Part shown: one piece after another, positions 39,983-54,055 of the stretch
Layout of the letters: every line of letters starts with the position of its first letter
How positions within the stretch are numbered: position 1 is the stretch's first letter
DNA from: Lysinibacillus sphaericus OT4b.31
GTDB lineage: Bacteria > Bacillota > Bacilli > Bacillales_A > Planococcaceae
Length of the DNA: 64,000 nt
NCBI RefSeq assembly: GCF_000392615.1
Contig: NZ_KB933398.1
Span: forward strand, 1,062,391-1,126,390
Reading direction: 5' to 3'
Notes under the pieces: model-generated
The model's database searches: none
Told to the model about the DNA's origin: nothing
The model's input: only the letters and a program-made list of their open reading frames with translations
Made by a program: the position numbers and the translations under genes

Positions 39983-41224
39983 ATGGCATACGAAAATTTA
40001 GCAGTACAAGACAAAGCAGTATTAGATGGGATTTTAGCAGAAAAAAAACGTCAACAAGAGAATATCGAGTTAATCGCATCAGAAAACTTTGTATCTGAAG
40101 CAGTTATGGAAGCACAAGGTTCAGTTCTGACAAATAAATATGCTGAAGGCTATCCTGGTAAACGTTACTATGGTGGCTGTGAACACGTAGACGTAGTAGA
40201 AGATATCGCACGTGACCGTGTAAAAGAAATTTTCGGTGCAGAATATGCAAACGTACAACCACACTCTGGCGCACAAGCAAACATGGCCGTTTACCATACA
40301 ATTTTACAACCAGGTGATACAGTCCTTGGAATGAACCTGTCTCATGGTGGTCACTTAACACATGGTTCACCAGTAAACTTCTCAGGTATTCTTTATAACT
40401 TCGTAGAATACGGCGTAACCAAAGATACACAGGTTATCGACTATGAAGATGTACGTCAAAAAGCGTTAGAACATAAACCAAAACTAATCGTTGCAGGTGC
40501 ATCGGCGTATCCACGTGAAATTGACTTCTCAAAATTCCGTGAAATTGCTGATGAAGTTGGCGCATATTTCATGGTAGATATGGCGCACATTGCAGGTCTT
40601 GTAGCTGCGGGTGAGCACCAGTCACCAGTTCCATATGCTGATTTTGTTACGTCTACAACACATAAAACATTACGTGGCCCACGTGGTGGTTTAATTCTTG
40701 CTTCGAAAGAATGGGAACAAAAACTAAACAAATCTGTTTTCCCAGGTATCCAAGGTGGCCCATTAATGCACGTAATCGCTGCAAAAGCTGTAGCATTCGG
40801 CGAAATTTTACAACCAGAATTCAAGGATTACGCAAAACAGATTAAAGCAAATGCAAAAGCTTTAGCAGAAGTGTTAATTGCAGAAGGCGTTGAAATCGTT
40901 TCTAACGGCACAGATAACCACTTATTACTTCTTAATGTGAAATCTCTTGGCTTAACTGGTAAAGTAGCAGAGCACGCGCTAGATGAAGTAGGTATCACAA
41001 CGAACAAAAATACGATTCCTTACGATACAGAATCTCCATTCGTTACTTCTGGTATTCGTATCGGTACACCTGCCGTTACTTCTCGTGGCTTTAAAGAAGA
41101 AGACATGAAAGAAGTAGGTGCCATCATCGCTGCAGTACTTAAAAACCCAGAAGATGAAGCAGTGAAAGCTGAAGCTAAAGTTCGCGTAATAGCATTAACT
41201 GACAGACATCCATTATACGTATAA
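39983..41224 (+). CDS. glyA: Serine hydroxymethyltransferase
   Basis: 413 aa, PLP enzyme converting serine and tetrahydrofolate to glycine and methylene-THF. PLP lysine is in [16 protein letters not shown]-terminal IASENFVS and [12 protein letters not shown] bind substrate. TTAGGAGG precedes the ATG. I find no clear PurR box in the 47-nt gap to ywlG. Confidence 0.98.
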   Translation: MAYENLAVQDKAVLDGILAEKKRQQENIELIASENFVSEAVMEAQGSVLTNKYAEGYPGKRYYGGCEHVDVVEDIARDRVKEIFGAEYANVQPHSGAQANMAVYHTILQPGDTVLGMNLSHGGHLTHGSPVNFSGILYNFVEYGVTKDTQVIDYEDVRQKALEHKPKLIVAGASAYPREIDFSKFREIADEVGAYFMVDMAHIAGLVAAGEHQSPVPYADFVTSTTHKTLRGPRGGLILASKEWEQKLNKSVFPGIQGGPLMHVIAAKAVAFGEILQPEFKDYAKQIKANAKALAEVLIAEGVEIVSNGTDNHLLLLNVKSLGLTGKVAEHALDEVGITTNKNTIPYDTESPFVTSGIRIGTPAVTSRGFKEEDMKEVGAIIAAVLKNPEDEAVKAEAKVRVIALTDRHPLYV

Positions 41225-41240
41225 TTATAACTATCAATAA

Positions 41241-41292
41241 CAGGCTGTTCCTAAAGTGTATTATTTCACTTTGGGTACAGTCTTTTTTTTTT
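41241..41292 (+). terminator. glyA terminator
   Basis: An imperfect hairpin (AAAGTG/CACTTT core with outer CTGT/ACAG pairing) followed by about 11 T residues. Confidence 0.85.
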
Positions 41293-41407
41293 GAAAAGCA
41301 GGTGAAAACTGTAAGAAGTATATTTTTTTCTATTATTTAAGTAAAATAATCTTATTTTTGACTTTTTTTACATAATATAAATAAGAAAGGATATATTATA
41401 GTGGGTT

Positions 41408-41480
41408 AAGGACAGATAATGTCCTAATAGAGAAGATTTTTTCATAAAAGTGACAAAATATTGAATTTTTTATGTACAAT
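41408..41480 (+). promoter_or_regulatory. Promoter region of the GGDEF/EAL gene
   Basis: A very AT-rich stretch. AGGACA/TGTCCT (41408-41424) forms a small hairpin or operator. A weak promoter TGACAA (41451-41456), 18 nt, TACAAT (41475-41480) lies 35 nt before the ATG. Confidence 0.4.
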
Positions 41481-41514
41481 ATAAATGAGATGTGTTAAAG
41501 ACGGGAGGGGTTGG

Positions 41515-43674
41515 ATGATTGCTAAATCGATGGACATACAAAATAATAGCTTATTAACTACTGTTCGTAAATTAGGAGATAACTCTAAAGAGAGCTACGT
41601 GATACTGGATGCGAAAAATAGTCATAGCATACTAGAATGTAATGATTCTTTTTGTAAGCTTACGAATTCTACAAGTTCACAACTACGAGACAAAGATTAT
41701 TTTTCAATGCTTCCTAATGAAGTGCAGATGACAACGATTGAAATGATTAAGACAAAAGTACATAACGGAGCAATGGTGCAAGCAAAGCTTCATCATAATT
41801 GCTTTGAAAAGCCACCTTTTTGGTCCGAAATACAGGCCCTTCCTTTTCAAAATAATGAGGGTGAAACATTATTTGTGTTATTACTTGTGAAGGATGTTAC
41901 GTATTATCATACAGCGAATTTTTTAAATCGTCTTGAGTCAGCGATGTATGAAGCAATTGAAAAGGACGATCCCTTTGATAAAAAAATGGATATTGTCTGT
42001 AGGGCCATAAATGAATTTTTCAAGCCATATGTGAATAGCATGATACTTATAAAAACGGAAGCAAATCAGTTACGCGTTTTCACGGAAAATTGTAAAGGTG
42101 AAAAACTTTCTGAGGTAATTGAATGGTATGAATATTACCGAAGAGCCATGCAGAAAGAGTCATTTATCTTAGCTGAAGATTTAGAAGTGATTGATATTCC
42201 GCAAGAACATAAAAAGTTTGCCTATTCATTCGATAAGCAATCCGCTTGGTTCATTCCAATTCGCAATCAACAACAGCGAGTAATAGGGTTGTTTGCAATA
42301 TTCCATAATCAGTATCCTAGTCATCATGATTTCTTTGTTAATATGTTTCCAAAAATAGCATCACTTGTTGCGTTGGCACATACGTATGCAAAAACGCAGA
42401 AAAGAATATGGGATTTAGCCTATATGGATATTACGACAGGTTTGCCGAACCGCCATAGCTTTGTAAATAGGATTGAAAAAGAGAAAGAGCAGGGACAACA
42501 TGGTTTTATCAAAGTATTGAAGCCAAGTGAATTTCATCAAGTTGTAGAATTATATGGTCGCGAAGCAGGGGACGAGCTATTAAGACAAATTGCAAAACGA
42601 CTCAATGATAATAATAATGACCATAATGAATATATTGCGCGATTTACGAGCTCTAGTCTGATTATTTCCTGTATGACTCCCTATGAAGATTTGACAAATT
42701 ATGATAGACGTATCAAAGAATTAATACGACAGCCGTTTATTATAAGAAGTAAGCAAATCTACATTACGTTAAAAACAGGGATTGCTACATTCGATAAGGA
42801 TATTAAAATAGCTGATGCGATTCGCTTTGCAGATAACGCTTTATCCTATGCGGCCAATAAACCGGGTACCCATATGGAAGTATTTACGAAGGAACGAAAT
42901 GAAGAATTAGAGCAACAAATGCTAGTTTTAAATCATTTATCGCATGCGCTCAAGAGCAAAGAAATCTCTGTCAATCTACAACCAAAGGTAGACTTACGGA
43001 CAGGGGAAATTCAAAGTATTGAAGCACTCGCTCGTTGGATTTCACCGACGCTTGGCATTGTATCACCAGCTACATTTATTCCAGTTGCAGAGAATGCGGG
43101 AAAGGTACGAGAAATTGATACGCAAATTTTAGAACAGGTTCTTGCATGGCTAGAGGATCGACAGCGTTTGGGGAAAAAGTTGGTGAAGGTTGCAGTTAAT
43201 ATTTCACCGGATCATTTTTACCACCCTCACTTTGTGAAGGATTTATTGAAGTTAGTCCGACAATACAATATTGATCCAAGTTATATCATATTAGAAGTAA
43301 CTGAAAATATTGGTTTAGTGGATTTCCAAACAGCACTAGCAATTATTCAAGAATTAAAGAGTTATGGCTATAAAACATCAGTGGATGACTTTGGAACGGG
43401 TTTCTCTTCGCTGAGCTATCTGCAAAGACTGCCATTTACTGAATTAAAAATTGACCGAAGCTTTATTAACGATATTAATGATGCAGCTACCCTCGCTATT
43501 GTCCGTTCGATTATTCAGCTTGCTTTAAATTTAGGCATGACATCAGTAGCTGAAGGGATAGAAAACGAGGAACAAGTTGAAATATTACGAGCACTCGGTT
43601 GTACAGTAGGACAAGGTTACTTCTATTATAAACCGATGTCGATTGAACAACTTGATACCATCCTAGATGTATAA
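41515..43674 (+). CDS. PAS-GGDEF(degenerate)-EAL protein, likely c-di-GMP phosphodiesterase
   Basis: 719 aa, no transmembrane helix. A PAS-like domain is at about 25-130, a GAF-like region at 140-295, a GGDEF domain at about 298-460 and EAL at about 470-719. The GGDEF keeps DITTGLPNR and GREAGDELL, but the signature loop reads ARFTSSSLIIS in place of R-GGDEF, so cyclase activity is unlikely. The EAL domain keeps EALARW, NISPDHF, DDFGTGFSSL, KIDRSFI and AEGIENEEQ, all that is needed for c-di-GMP hydrolysis. The ATG at 41515 follows GGGAGGGG; an in-frame ATG at 41485 does not. It is inserted between glyA and upp, which adjoin in B. subtilis. Confidence 0.9.
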   Translation: MIAKSMDIQNNSLLTTVRKLGDNSKESYVILDAKNSHSILECNDSFCKLTNSTSSQLRDKDYFSMLPNEVQMTTIEMIKTKVHNGAMVQAKLHHNCFEKPPFWSEIQALPFQNNEGETLFVLLLVKDVTYYHTANFLNRLESAMYEAIEKDDPFDKKMDIVCRAINEFFKPYVNSMILIKTEANQLRVFTENCKGEKLSEVIEWYEYYRRAMQKESFILAEDLEVIDIPQEHKKFAYSFDKQSAWFIPIRNQQQRVIGLFAIFHNQYPSHHDFFVNMFPKIASLVALAHTYAKTQKRIWDLAYMDITTGLPNRHSFVNRIEKEKEQGQHGFIKVLKPSEFHQVVELYGREAGDELLRQIAKRLNDNNNDHNEYIARFTSSSLIISCMTPYEDLTNYDRRIKELIRQPFIIRSKQIYITLKTGIATFDKDIKIADAIRFADNALSYAANKPGTHMEVFTKERNEELEQQMLVLNHLSHALKSKEISVNLQPKVDLRTGEIQSIEALARWISPTLGIVSPATFIPVAENAGKVREIDTQILEQVLAWLEDRQRLGKKLVKVAVNISPDHFYHPHFVKDLLKLVRQYNIDPSYIILEVTENIGLVDFQTALAIIQELKSYGYKTSVDDFGTGFSSLSYLQRLPFTELKIDRSFINDINDAATLAIVRSIIQLALNLGMTSVAEGIENEEQVEILRALGCTVGQGYFYYKPMSIEQLDTILDV

Positions 43675-43707
43675 ATTGCTCATACATGTAGTAAACATTC
43701 TAGAAAT

Positions 43708-43748
43708 GGGGGCGTCTTGAATTTAATTTTGAGACGCCTCCTTTTTTC
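43708..43748 (+). terminator. Terminator after the GGDEF/EAL gene
   Basis: GGCGTCT/AGACGCC with GG/CC extension, 14-nt loop and TTTTTT. Confidence 0.85.
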
Positions 43749-43941
43749 TGTTATACTAGTTGAGATAAAATGAAACTTTAACCGATGGGGTATACCCTCG
43801 ATTATTAGTTGAATAAATCGGGTACTTACGAATGCTTGATCCCCACTGAAACATCTTGCTTAGGCTTCATTTTGAGGTGGTGTTTTAGCACCCGTTAGTA
43901 CGGGATAAAAATGAAATCCGAACCGTTAGGAGAGAACCCCT
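43749..43941. promoter_or_regulatory. upp leader region with repeat-like segment and PurBox-like site
   Basis: GGTGGTGTTTTAGCACCCG followed by TACGGGATAAAA (43877-43910) resembles the segment before the permease gene at 26470. AAATCCGAACCGT (43914-43926) fits 11 of 13 bases of the PurR box AWWWCCGAACWWT, but no inverted partner box is seen, and it lies next to the ribosome site. Confidence 0.35.
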
Positions 43942-44571
43942 GTGAGCAAAGTATACGTATTTGATCATCCACTAATCCAACATAAGTTAACTTATATTCG
44001 TGATAAGAAAACAGGAACGAAAGAATTCCGTGAGCTAGTAGACGAGGTTGCAACATTAATGGCATTTGAAATTACACGTGATATGCCAATAGAAGAGATT
44101 GAAATTGAGACACCGGTAACAATTGCAAAAACAAAAGTACTTTCTGGTAAGAAACTTGCTATCGTTCCGATTTTACGTGCAGGAATCGGCATGGTCGACG
44201 GCGTATTAAAGCTAATTCCAGCAGCAAAAGTTGGTCATATTGGTCTGTATCGTGACCCAGAAACTTTAAAACCTGTAGAGTACTATGCAAAACTTCCAGC
44301 AGATGTAGAAGAACGTGATTTCATTATTGTAGACCCTATGCTTGCAACAGGTGGTTCAGCAGTGGAGGCCATCAACTCACTGAAAAAACGCGGTGCGAAA
44401 AGCATTAAATTCATGTGCTTAATTGCTGCGCCAGAGGGTGTGAAAGTAATTCAAGAAGAGCATCCAGATGTAGACATCTACATTGCAGCACTTGATGAAA
44501 AGTTAGATGATCACGGCTATATAGTTCCTGGCTTAGGTGATGCTGGTGACCGTCTATTCGGTACAAAATAA
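43942..44571 (+). CDS. upp: Uracil phosphoribosyltransferase
   Basis: 209 aa. It salvages uracil with PRPP to UMP. The PRPP loop is [22 protein letters not shown] is the pyrophosphate-binding block, and [18 protein letters not shown] at the C-terminus binds uracil. The start is GTG 43942 with TAGGAGAG upstream. Confidence 0.98.
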   Translation: MSKVYVFDHPLIQHKLTYIRDKKTGTKEFRELVDEVATLMAFEITRDMPIEEIEIETPVTIAKTKVLSGKKLAIVPILRAGIGMVDGVLKLIPAAKVGHIGLYRDPETLKPVEYYAKLPADVEERDFIIVDPMLATGGSAVEAINSLKKRGAKSIKFMCLIAAPEGVKVIQEEHPDVDIYIAALDEKLDDHGYIVPGLGDAGDRLFGTK

Positions 44572-44630
44572 AAAGTAATTTGCTCAAACGACTAGCTATG
44601 TTTGACTTGTAAAGCAACTTTAAAACACTT

Positions 44631-44665
44631 AAAAGCGTCCTTCTATTTTGAAGGACGTTTCATAT
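44631..44665 (+). terminator. Terminator-like hairpin after upp
   Basis: AAGCGTCCTTC/GAAGGACGTTT with a 6-nt loop; the T tract is short. Confidence 0.7.
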
Positions 44666-44734
44666 ATGTCTAGACAATACACTTCCGTTCAAATTTGGAG
44701 ATGTATAATATAACAAAGGACGGTGCAAATCGTT

Positions 44735-45856
44735 TTGACGAAAAAATGGAAAGTGATGACGATATTCGGTACGAGACCAGAGGCGATTAAAATGGCTCCA
44801 CTGGTACTGGAATTACAAAAACATCCCGAGCAAGTGGAATCGATTGTGACAGTGACTGCACAACATCGCCAAATGCTCGATCAAGTATTGGAAACATTTA
44901 AAATTACACCAGACTATGATTTAAATATTATGAAGGATCGTCAAACGTTAATTGATGTGACGACTAACGCTTTACAAGGTTTGGACAAAGTCATGAAGGA
45001 AGCCAAGCCTGATATTGTTTTAGTACATGGTGATACAGCAACAACTTTTATTGCCAGCTTAGCCGCGTTTTATAACCAAATTTCAATCGGTCATGTGGAA
45101 GCGGGTCTTCGTACATGGAACAAATATTCACCTTACCCAGAAGAGATGAATCGTCAGCTAACGGGCGTTATGGCTGATCTTCACTTCGCACCAACGGAAG
45201 TATCGAAGAAAAATCTTTTGGATGAAAACAAAAATCAAGATACTATTTTTGTGACAGGTAACACAGCAATAGATGCACTAGCAACAACAGTTAGTGCGCA
45301 TTATACGCATCCTGTATTAGATAAAATAGGCAATGACCGCATGATTCTATTAACAGCGCATAGACGTGAAAATTTAGGTGAACCAATGCGTCATATGTTC
45401 CGAGCGATTACTCGAATTTTATCAGAACATGAGGATGTACAGGTTGTTTACCCAGTGCATATGAACCCAGCTGTTCGAGAAATTGCGAATGAAATTTTAG
45501 GAGATAATGAGCGTGTACATTTAATTGAACCGTTAGAAGTTTTTGACTTCCATAACTTTGCGGCAAACTCGTACATGATTCTAACTGATTCCGGTGGCGT
45601 TCAAGAGGAAGCGCCGTCACTAGGTAAGCCAGTGCTAGTCCTACGAGATACGACGGAGCGCCCTGAAGGTATAGCGGCAGGGACTCTAAAGCTAGCAGGA
45701 ACCGAAGAAGAAACTATTTATTCACTAGCAAAACAATTATTAGAGGATACTGCTGCATATGAAGCTATGGCAAAAGCATCAAATCCTTATGGAGATGGAC
45801 ATGCATCAGAACGTATAGTAAAAGCTCTCTTAGAATTTTTGCATAAAAGCAAATAA
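44735..45856 (+). CDS. mnaA: UDP-N-acetylglucosamine 2-epimerase (non-hydrolysing)
   Basis: 373 aa. FGTRPEAIKMAPLV at the N-terminus, GHVEAGLRTWNKYSP, LTAHRRENLGEP and DSGGVQEEAPSLGKP with a catalytic Glu and His set are the WecB/MnaA blocks. It converts UDP-GlcNAc to UDP-ManNAc for wall teichoic acid or other glycopolymers. TTG 44735 is used: it gives the family's N-terminus (MTKKWKVMTIFG) and lies 13 nt after AAAGGA, whereas GTG 44723 is too close. A strong terminator follows, so it is separate from the atp operon. Confidence 0.94.
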   Translation: MTKKWKVMTIFGTRPEAIKMAPLVLELQKHPEQVESIVTVTAQHRQMLDQVLETFKITPDYDLNIMKDRQTLIDVTTNALQGLDKVMKEAKPDIVLVHGDTATTFIASLAAFYNQISIGHVEAGLRTWNKYSPYPEEMNRQLTGVMADLHFAPTEVSKKNLLDENKNQDTIFVTGNTAIDALATTVSAHYTHPVLDKIGNDRMILLTAHRRENLGEPMRHMFRAITRILSEHEDVQVVYPVHMNPAVREIANEILGDNERVHLIEPLEVFDFHNFAANSYMILTDSGGVQEEAPSLGKPVLVLRDTTERPEGIAAGTLKLAGTEEETIYSLAKQLLEDTAAYEAMAKASNPYGDGHASERIVKALLEFLHKSK

Positions 45857-45908
45857 TCTACTATTTTAAAGATAAGAAAATAAGTCAATTGTACCTATTT
45901 TAACTGTG

Positions 45909-45951
45909 AAGCTAATTTGCGAGCATATTTATGTCGTAAATTAGCTTTTTT
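45909..45951 (+). terminator. mnaA terminator
   Basis: AAGCTAATTTGCGA/TCGTAAATTAGCTT, 14 bp with one mismatch or G-U, then TTTTTT. Confidence 0.92.
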
Positions 45952-45961
45952 ATGCATAATT

Positions 45962-46029
45962 GTGAAATATATTTCACTTTCTACGATGTTTCATACACAA
46001 ATTTGTCAACAATTTGACAAGAGTATAGT
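45962..46029. promoter_or_regulatory. Palindromes and probable promoter upstream of the atp operon
   Basis: GTGAAATATATTTCAC (45962-45977) is a perfect 16-bp palindrome. TTGTCAACAATTTGACAA (46003-46020) is a perfect inverted repeat of 7 bp arms around CAAT. TTGTCA in it, 15 nt, TATAGT (46024-46029) could be the promoter, with the palindrome covering -35 and spacer. The regulator is unknown. Confidence 0.5.
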
Positions 46030-46233
46030 GGCTGTGAAGTTTTTCTCCTTTACTAATTGACTTCAAATATCACCTATTGTATGCTTACAAAGGGTAAGAA
46101 TGATAAGGGTTTCTATTCGTTATTAGACGTTGAAACACTTGTTATATCAAGTTTCTACTAAATTGACAGTTAAAACAATCACTGTCGATTTGCAACGTTT
46201 TGTGCGTTTCGGTTTAACACCGAGTAAGTAAGG

Positions 46234-46328
46234 GGTGTAAGGCATTATTAGGAATTTACACCTGTAATTTCATGATAACGCTCCCATTACTATTCCGCTG
46301 TGAGTAGTGTTTTTCACTGCTCTTTTCT
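46234..46328 (+). promoter_or_regulatory. Structured atp leader with terminator-like hairpin
   Basis: GGTGTAA/TTACACC (46234-46262) and GAGTAGTG/CACTGCTC (46302-46322, 5-nt loop, followed by TTTTCTG) lie in the 435-nt gap before atpI. The second could act as an attenuator. Confidence 0.45.
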
Positions 46329-46394
46329 GATTTCACAAAGTGGTCAGCAAACGTTTTCTTTACTCGAAAAAATGATTCAGGAGACTACAAACCA

Positions 46395-46766
46395 ATGCTA
46401 GATTTGCATCACATTTTTGCTGTGCAGAAGAGAGCGTTATTTTTTTTGCTCGCACTTTGCGCATTAGGCTGGGGCTTAACGTCCTATCAAACTGTTTTTG
46501 CGGGCATCGCAATAGGTGCATTTTTTGGTACGTATAATTTTTGGATTTTAGTTCGCCGTATGGAGAAGTTTGATCGTTCCATTAGTGAAGGGAAGAAAAT
46601 AGGCTCGCTTGGTTCAGCGCTTCGCTTCGGATCAGGTGTGGCGGCAGTCGCTATAGCCATTTCGTTGCCAAACTATTTTCACTTAATTAGCACGGTCATA
46701 GGGCTAATGATTCCGTACGTTTTTCTCTTTGTCGAGAGAATTGTATCTCATGTAAGGAACCACTAA
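46395..46766 (+). CDS. atpI: ATP synthase subunit I
   Basis: 123 aa, four hydrophobic helices with RRMEKFDRSI between the second and third. AtpI assists assembly of the c-ring or cation supply. It is the first gene of the ATP synthase operon and is separated from atpB by 34 nt. TCAGGAGA precedes the ATG. Sequence is weakly conserved; the call rests on topology and position. Confidence 0.85.
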   Translation: MLDLHHIFAVQKRALFFLLALCALGWGLTSYQTVFAGIAIGAFFGTYNFWILVRRMEKFDRSISEGKKIGSLGSALRFGSGVAAVAIAISLPNYFHLISTVIGLMIPYVFLFVERIVSHVRNH

Positions 46767-46791
46767 TGTGCTTTATTAGAAAGAGAGGTGA

Positions 46792-47514
<723 letters not shown>

Positions 47515-47526
47515 TATAAAGCATAA

Positions 47527-47788
<262 letters not shown>

Positions 47789-47790
<2 letters not shown>

Positions 47791-47850
47791 TTCAGTTGTA
47801 TACTGAATTTTAGTAGTGGCGAAGCAGGATTCTCCAGATGAAACTTCGCC
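47789..47850 (+). promoter_or_regulatory. Two hairpins between atpE and atpF
   Basis: AATTCAGT/ACTGAATT (47789-47809) begins in the atpE stop codon and is followed by TTTTAG. GGCGAAG/CTTCGCC (47818-47850) follows. The gap of 173 nt is the longest inside an otherwise tight operon. Confidence 0.6.
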
Positions 47851-47963
47851 CTTCATTTTGGAACAGATTAAAGCTATGTGCAAATATAGCTTTTTAAAAT
47901 AGGTAAGTTTTCGAAACAAATTATTATGTTGAAGTCAAAGCTCTTGAAGGGAGTGAAACAATC

Positions 47964-48482
47964 GTGTTTTTAGATAATCTTGTACTTGGTGCAGGCACTG
48001 GTTTTAACGGTGGTGACATCATTGCTACATTAGGGATTTTCATAGTATTAATGCTTCTACTTAAAAAGTTCGCTTGGGGTCCACTTATGGGCATCATGCA
48101 ACAACGTGAAGAATTAGTAGCTAGTGAAATCGAAGCAGCTGAAAAGGCGCGCAAAGATTCTCACAAATTTTTAGAAGAACAAAAGAGCCTTCTTAAAGAA
48201 GCTCGCACGGAAGCACAATCGATTGTTGAGGGTGCTAAGAAGCAAGGCGAAATGCAAAAAGAAGAAATTCTTACTGTAGCTCGCAACGAAGCTAACCGCT
48301 TAAAAGAATCGGCTTTACGTGAAATCGAGTCTGAAAAAGAAAAAGCTATTGCAGCTGTACGTGATGAAGTCGTTTCATTATCTGTACTTGCAGCATCTAA
48401 AGTCCTTAGCAAAGAGATTTCTGAGGCAGACAACCGTGCTCTAATAGAAGAGACGATTGCGAAGGCAGGGGAAGCTCAATGA
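47964..48482 (+). CDS. atpF: ATP synthase Fo subunit b
   Basis: 172 aa. One N-terminal membrane helix (about residues 18-36, [20 protein letters not shown]) and a long charged coiled coil that forms the peripheral stator with delta. The start is GTG 47964 with GAAGGGAGTG upstream. The stop overlaps atpH by 4 nt (ATGA). Confidence 0.96.
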   Translation: MFLDNLVLGAGTGFNGGDIIATLGIFIVLMLLLKKFAWGPLMGIMQQREELVASEIEAAEKARKDSHKFLEEQKSLLKEARTEAQSIVEGAKKQGEMQKEEILTVARNEANRLKESALREIESEKEKAIAAVRDEVVSLSVLAASKVLSKEISEADNRALIEETIAKAGEAQ

Positions 48483-49015
48483 GTAATTCAACTGTAGCAA
48501 AACGTTATGCTCAAGCGCTTTTTGAGTTAGCGCAGCAAAAAAACATTCTTGCAGAAGTTGGAACAGATTTAAGTGAGCTTACAAAAGTTATCAAAGAATC
48601 TCCGGATTTCTTAACGCTGTTAAGCGCACCTAAGTTCTCTATCGAACGTAAGAAACAAATGGTAGCTGAAATCTTTGCAGCTGCAACACCTGAGTTTGTA
48701 CACACAATTCAACTTCTTGTTGAGAAAAAACGTGTAAACGAAGTGAAACTAATTGCAGACGCATATGCTGAACTTGCTGCACAAGCACAAGGTTCTGCAG
48801 ACGCAACTGTATTCTCTACTCGTGAACTTTCTGGTGAAGAAAGCGCTAAAATTTCTGCAACGTTTGCAAAACTTGTTGGAAAACAATCATTAAACATTAC
48901 AAACGAAATAGATCCAGCATTATTGGGTGGTATTCGTGTTCAAATCGGTAACCATATTTATGATAGCTCAGTAGTGAACAAGCTTGAGCGTCTAAAACGT
49001 GAATTAATCGGTTAA
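48479..49015 (+). CDS. atpH: ATP synthase F1 subunit delta
   Basis: 178 aa. The OSCP/delta family: an N-terminal six-helix bundle beginning [16 protein letters not shown] and a C-terminal [24 protein letters not shown] block. It joins the stator stalk to the top of the alpha3beta3 head. Start overlaps atpF. Confidence 0.96.
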   Translation: MSNSTVAKRYAQALFELAQQKNILAEVGTDLSELTKVIKESPDFLTLLSAPKFSIERKKQMVAEIFAAATPEFVHTIQLLVEKKRVNEVKLIADAYAELAAQAQGSADATVFSTRELSGEESAKISATFAKLVGKQSLNITNEIDPALLGGIRVQIGNHIYDSSVVNKLERLKRELIG

Positions 49016-49031
49016 TAATTTAGAAATGTGA

Positions 49032-50552
<1,521 letters not shown>

Positions 50553-50575
50553 GCTCGAGATAGTCACTTGATTAA

Positions 50576-52922
<2,347 letters not shown>

Positions 52923-52928
52923 TACTAG

Positions 52929-53354
<426 letters not shown>

Positions 53355-53364
53355 TTCAATTTTT

Positions 53365-53396
53365 AACGGGCAGATTTAATTTCTGCCCGTTTTTTA
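53365..53396 (+). terminator. atp operon terminator
   Basis: AACGGGCAGA/TCTGCCCGTT, 10-bp perfect stem, 7-nt loop, then TTTTT. Confidence 0.95.
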
Positions 53397-53412
53397 AATG
53401 GAGGGAATCAAC

Positions 53413-53652
53413 GTGGAAATTTATGAAGCAGTAGGACAAGAAGCTTTAATGGGTATTGTATCTCATCTATTTTTTATTGCTATTACATTTTACGCTTTGC
53501 AGGCCTTCTTGTTAGAGAAGCTGTTTAAGAAAAATAAAGTATTTCAAATACAGTTAATTTATATATTGTTGAGCATTGCAATTGGCACGGCCGTATCTAA
53601 TTTCTTTTTACAAATTTCAAGCTGGTCTGGAAAACTGCCATACTTGTTTTAA
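53413..53652 (+). CDS. ywzB: DUF1146 membrane protein (YwzB-like)
   Basis: 79 aa with two or three hydrophobic helices (about residues 14-32, 44-65). Small size, helices and position between atpC and murAA match B. subtilis YwzB. GTG 53413 lies 7 nt after TGGAGGG; the ATG at 53398 contains part of that SD. Function unknown. Confidence 0.82.
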   Translation: MEIYEAVGQEALMGIVSHLFFIAITFYALQAFLLEKLFKKNKVFQIQLIYILLSIAIGTAVSNFFLQISSWSGKLPYLF

Positions 53653-53935
53653 TTCTATTATATATAAGTGCCTAACTATATTTATGTAGGGTAATTTTAT
53701 ACGTACATATTTCAAAGGGTTCCATAAGATGATTTATGAGGTCCTTTGAAATATGTACAAGCATGTTTCAATAATTTCATGCAAATGTTGTTTTTTGTAC
53801 ACAAAACTATGGGTATGTATTAATAATTGAGGGCAGTTGTACCGTATTATTGGTCATTCACAAAAAAAAAAATAATGCGTACAATAAATAAATAGAAAAA
53901 TATCAACAAATGCCTTAAAATAGTGATTTTGATGC
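53653..53935. other. AT-rich gap with a long perfect inverted repeat
   Basis: No gene. GTACATATTTCAAAGG (53703-53718) and CCTTTGAAATATGTAC (53743-53758) are perfect 16-bp inverted arms around a 24-nt centre that itself folds (CATAA/TTATG). No T run follows. Confidence 0.75.
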
Positions 53936-53964
53936 TTGAACGAACGTGTGAAAAGTTGTACTAT
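53936..53964 (+). promoter_or_regulatory. Sigma-A promoter of murAA
   Basis: TTGAAC (53936-53941), 17 nt, TACTAT (53959-53964), about 92 nt before the start codon. Confidence 0.6.
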
Positions 53965-54055
53965 AGAGTTGTTTGTTTACTGATTATGACATTATACATC
54001 TTTTTTTAAAATAAATATTCGATAGGTTAAGAGATTGAATTCGGAGGGACGTAGG

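Noticed and set aside
41371-41388. TTGACT-based promoter at 41358 for the GGDEF/EAL gene
   Set aside because: No -10 element at 16-18 nt spacing; TATAAA is only 12 nt away.
45960-45979. Rex operator before the atp operon
   Set aside because: GTGAA and TTCAC are separated by 6 nt; Rex sites have 4, so the match fails.
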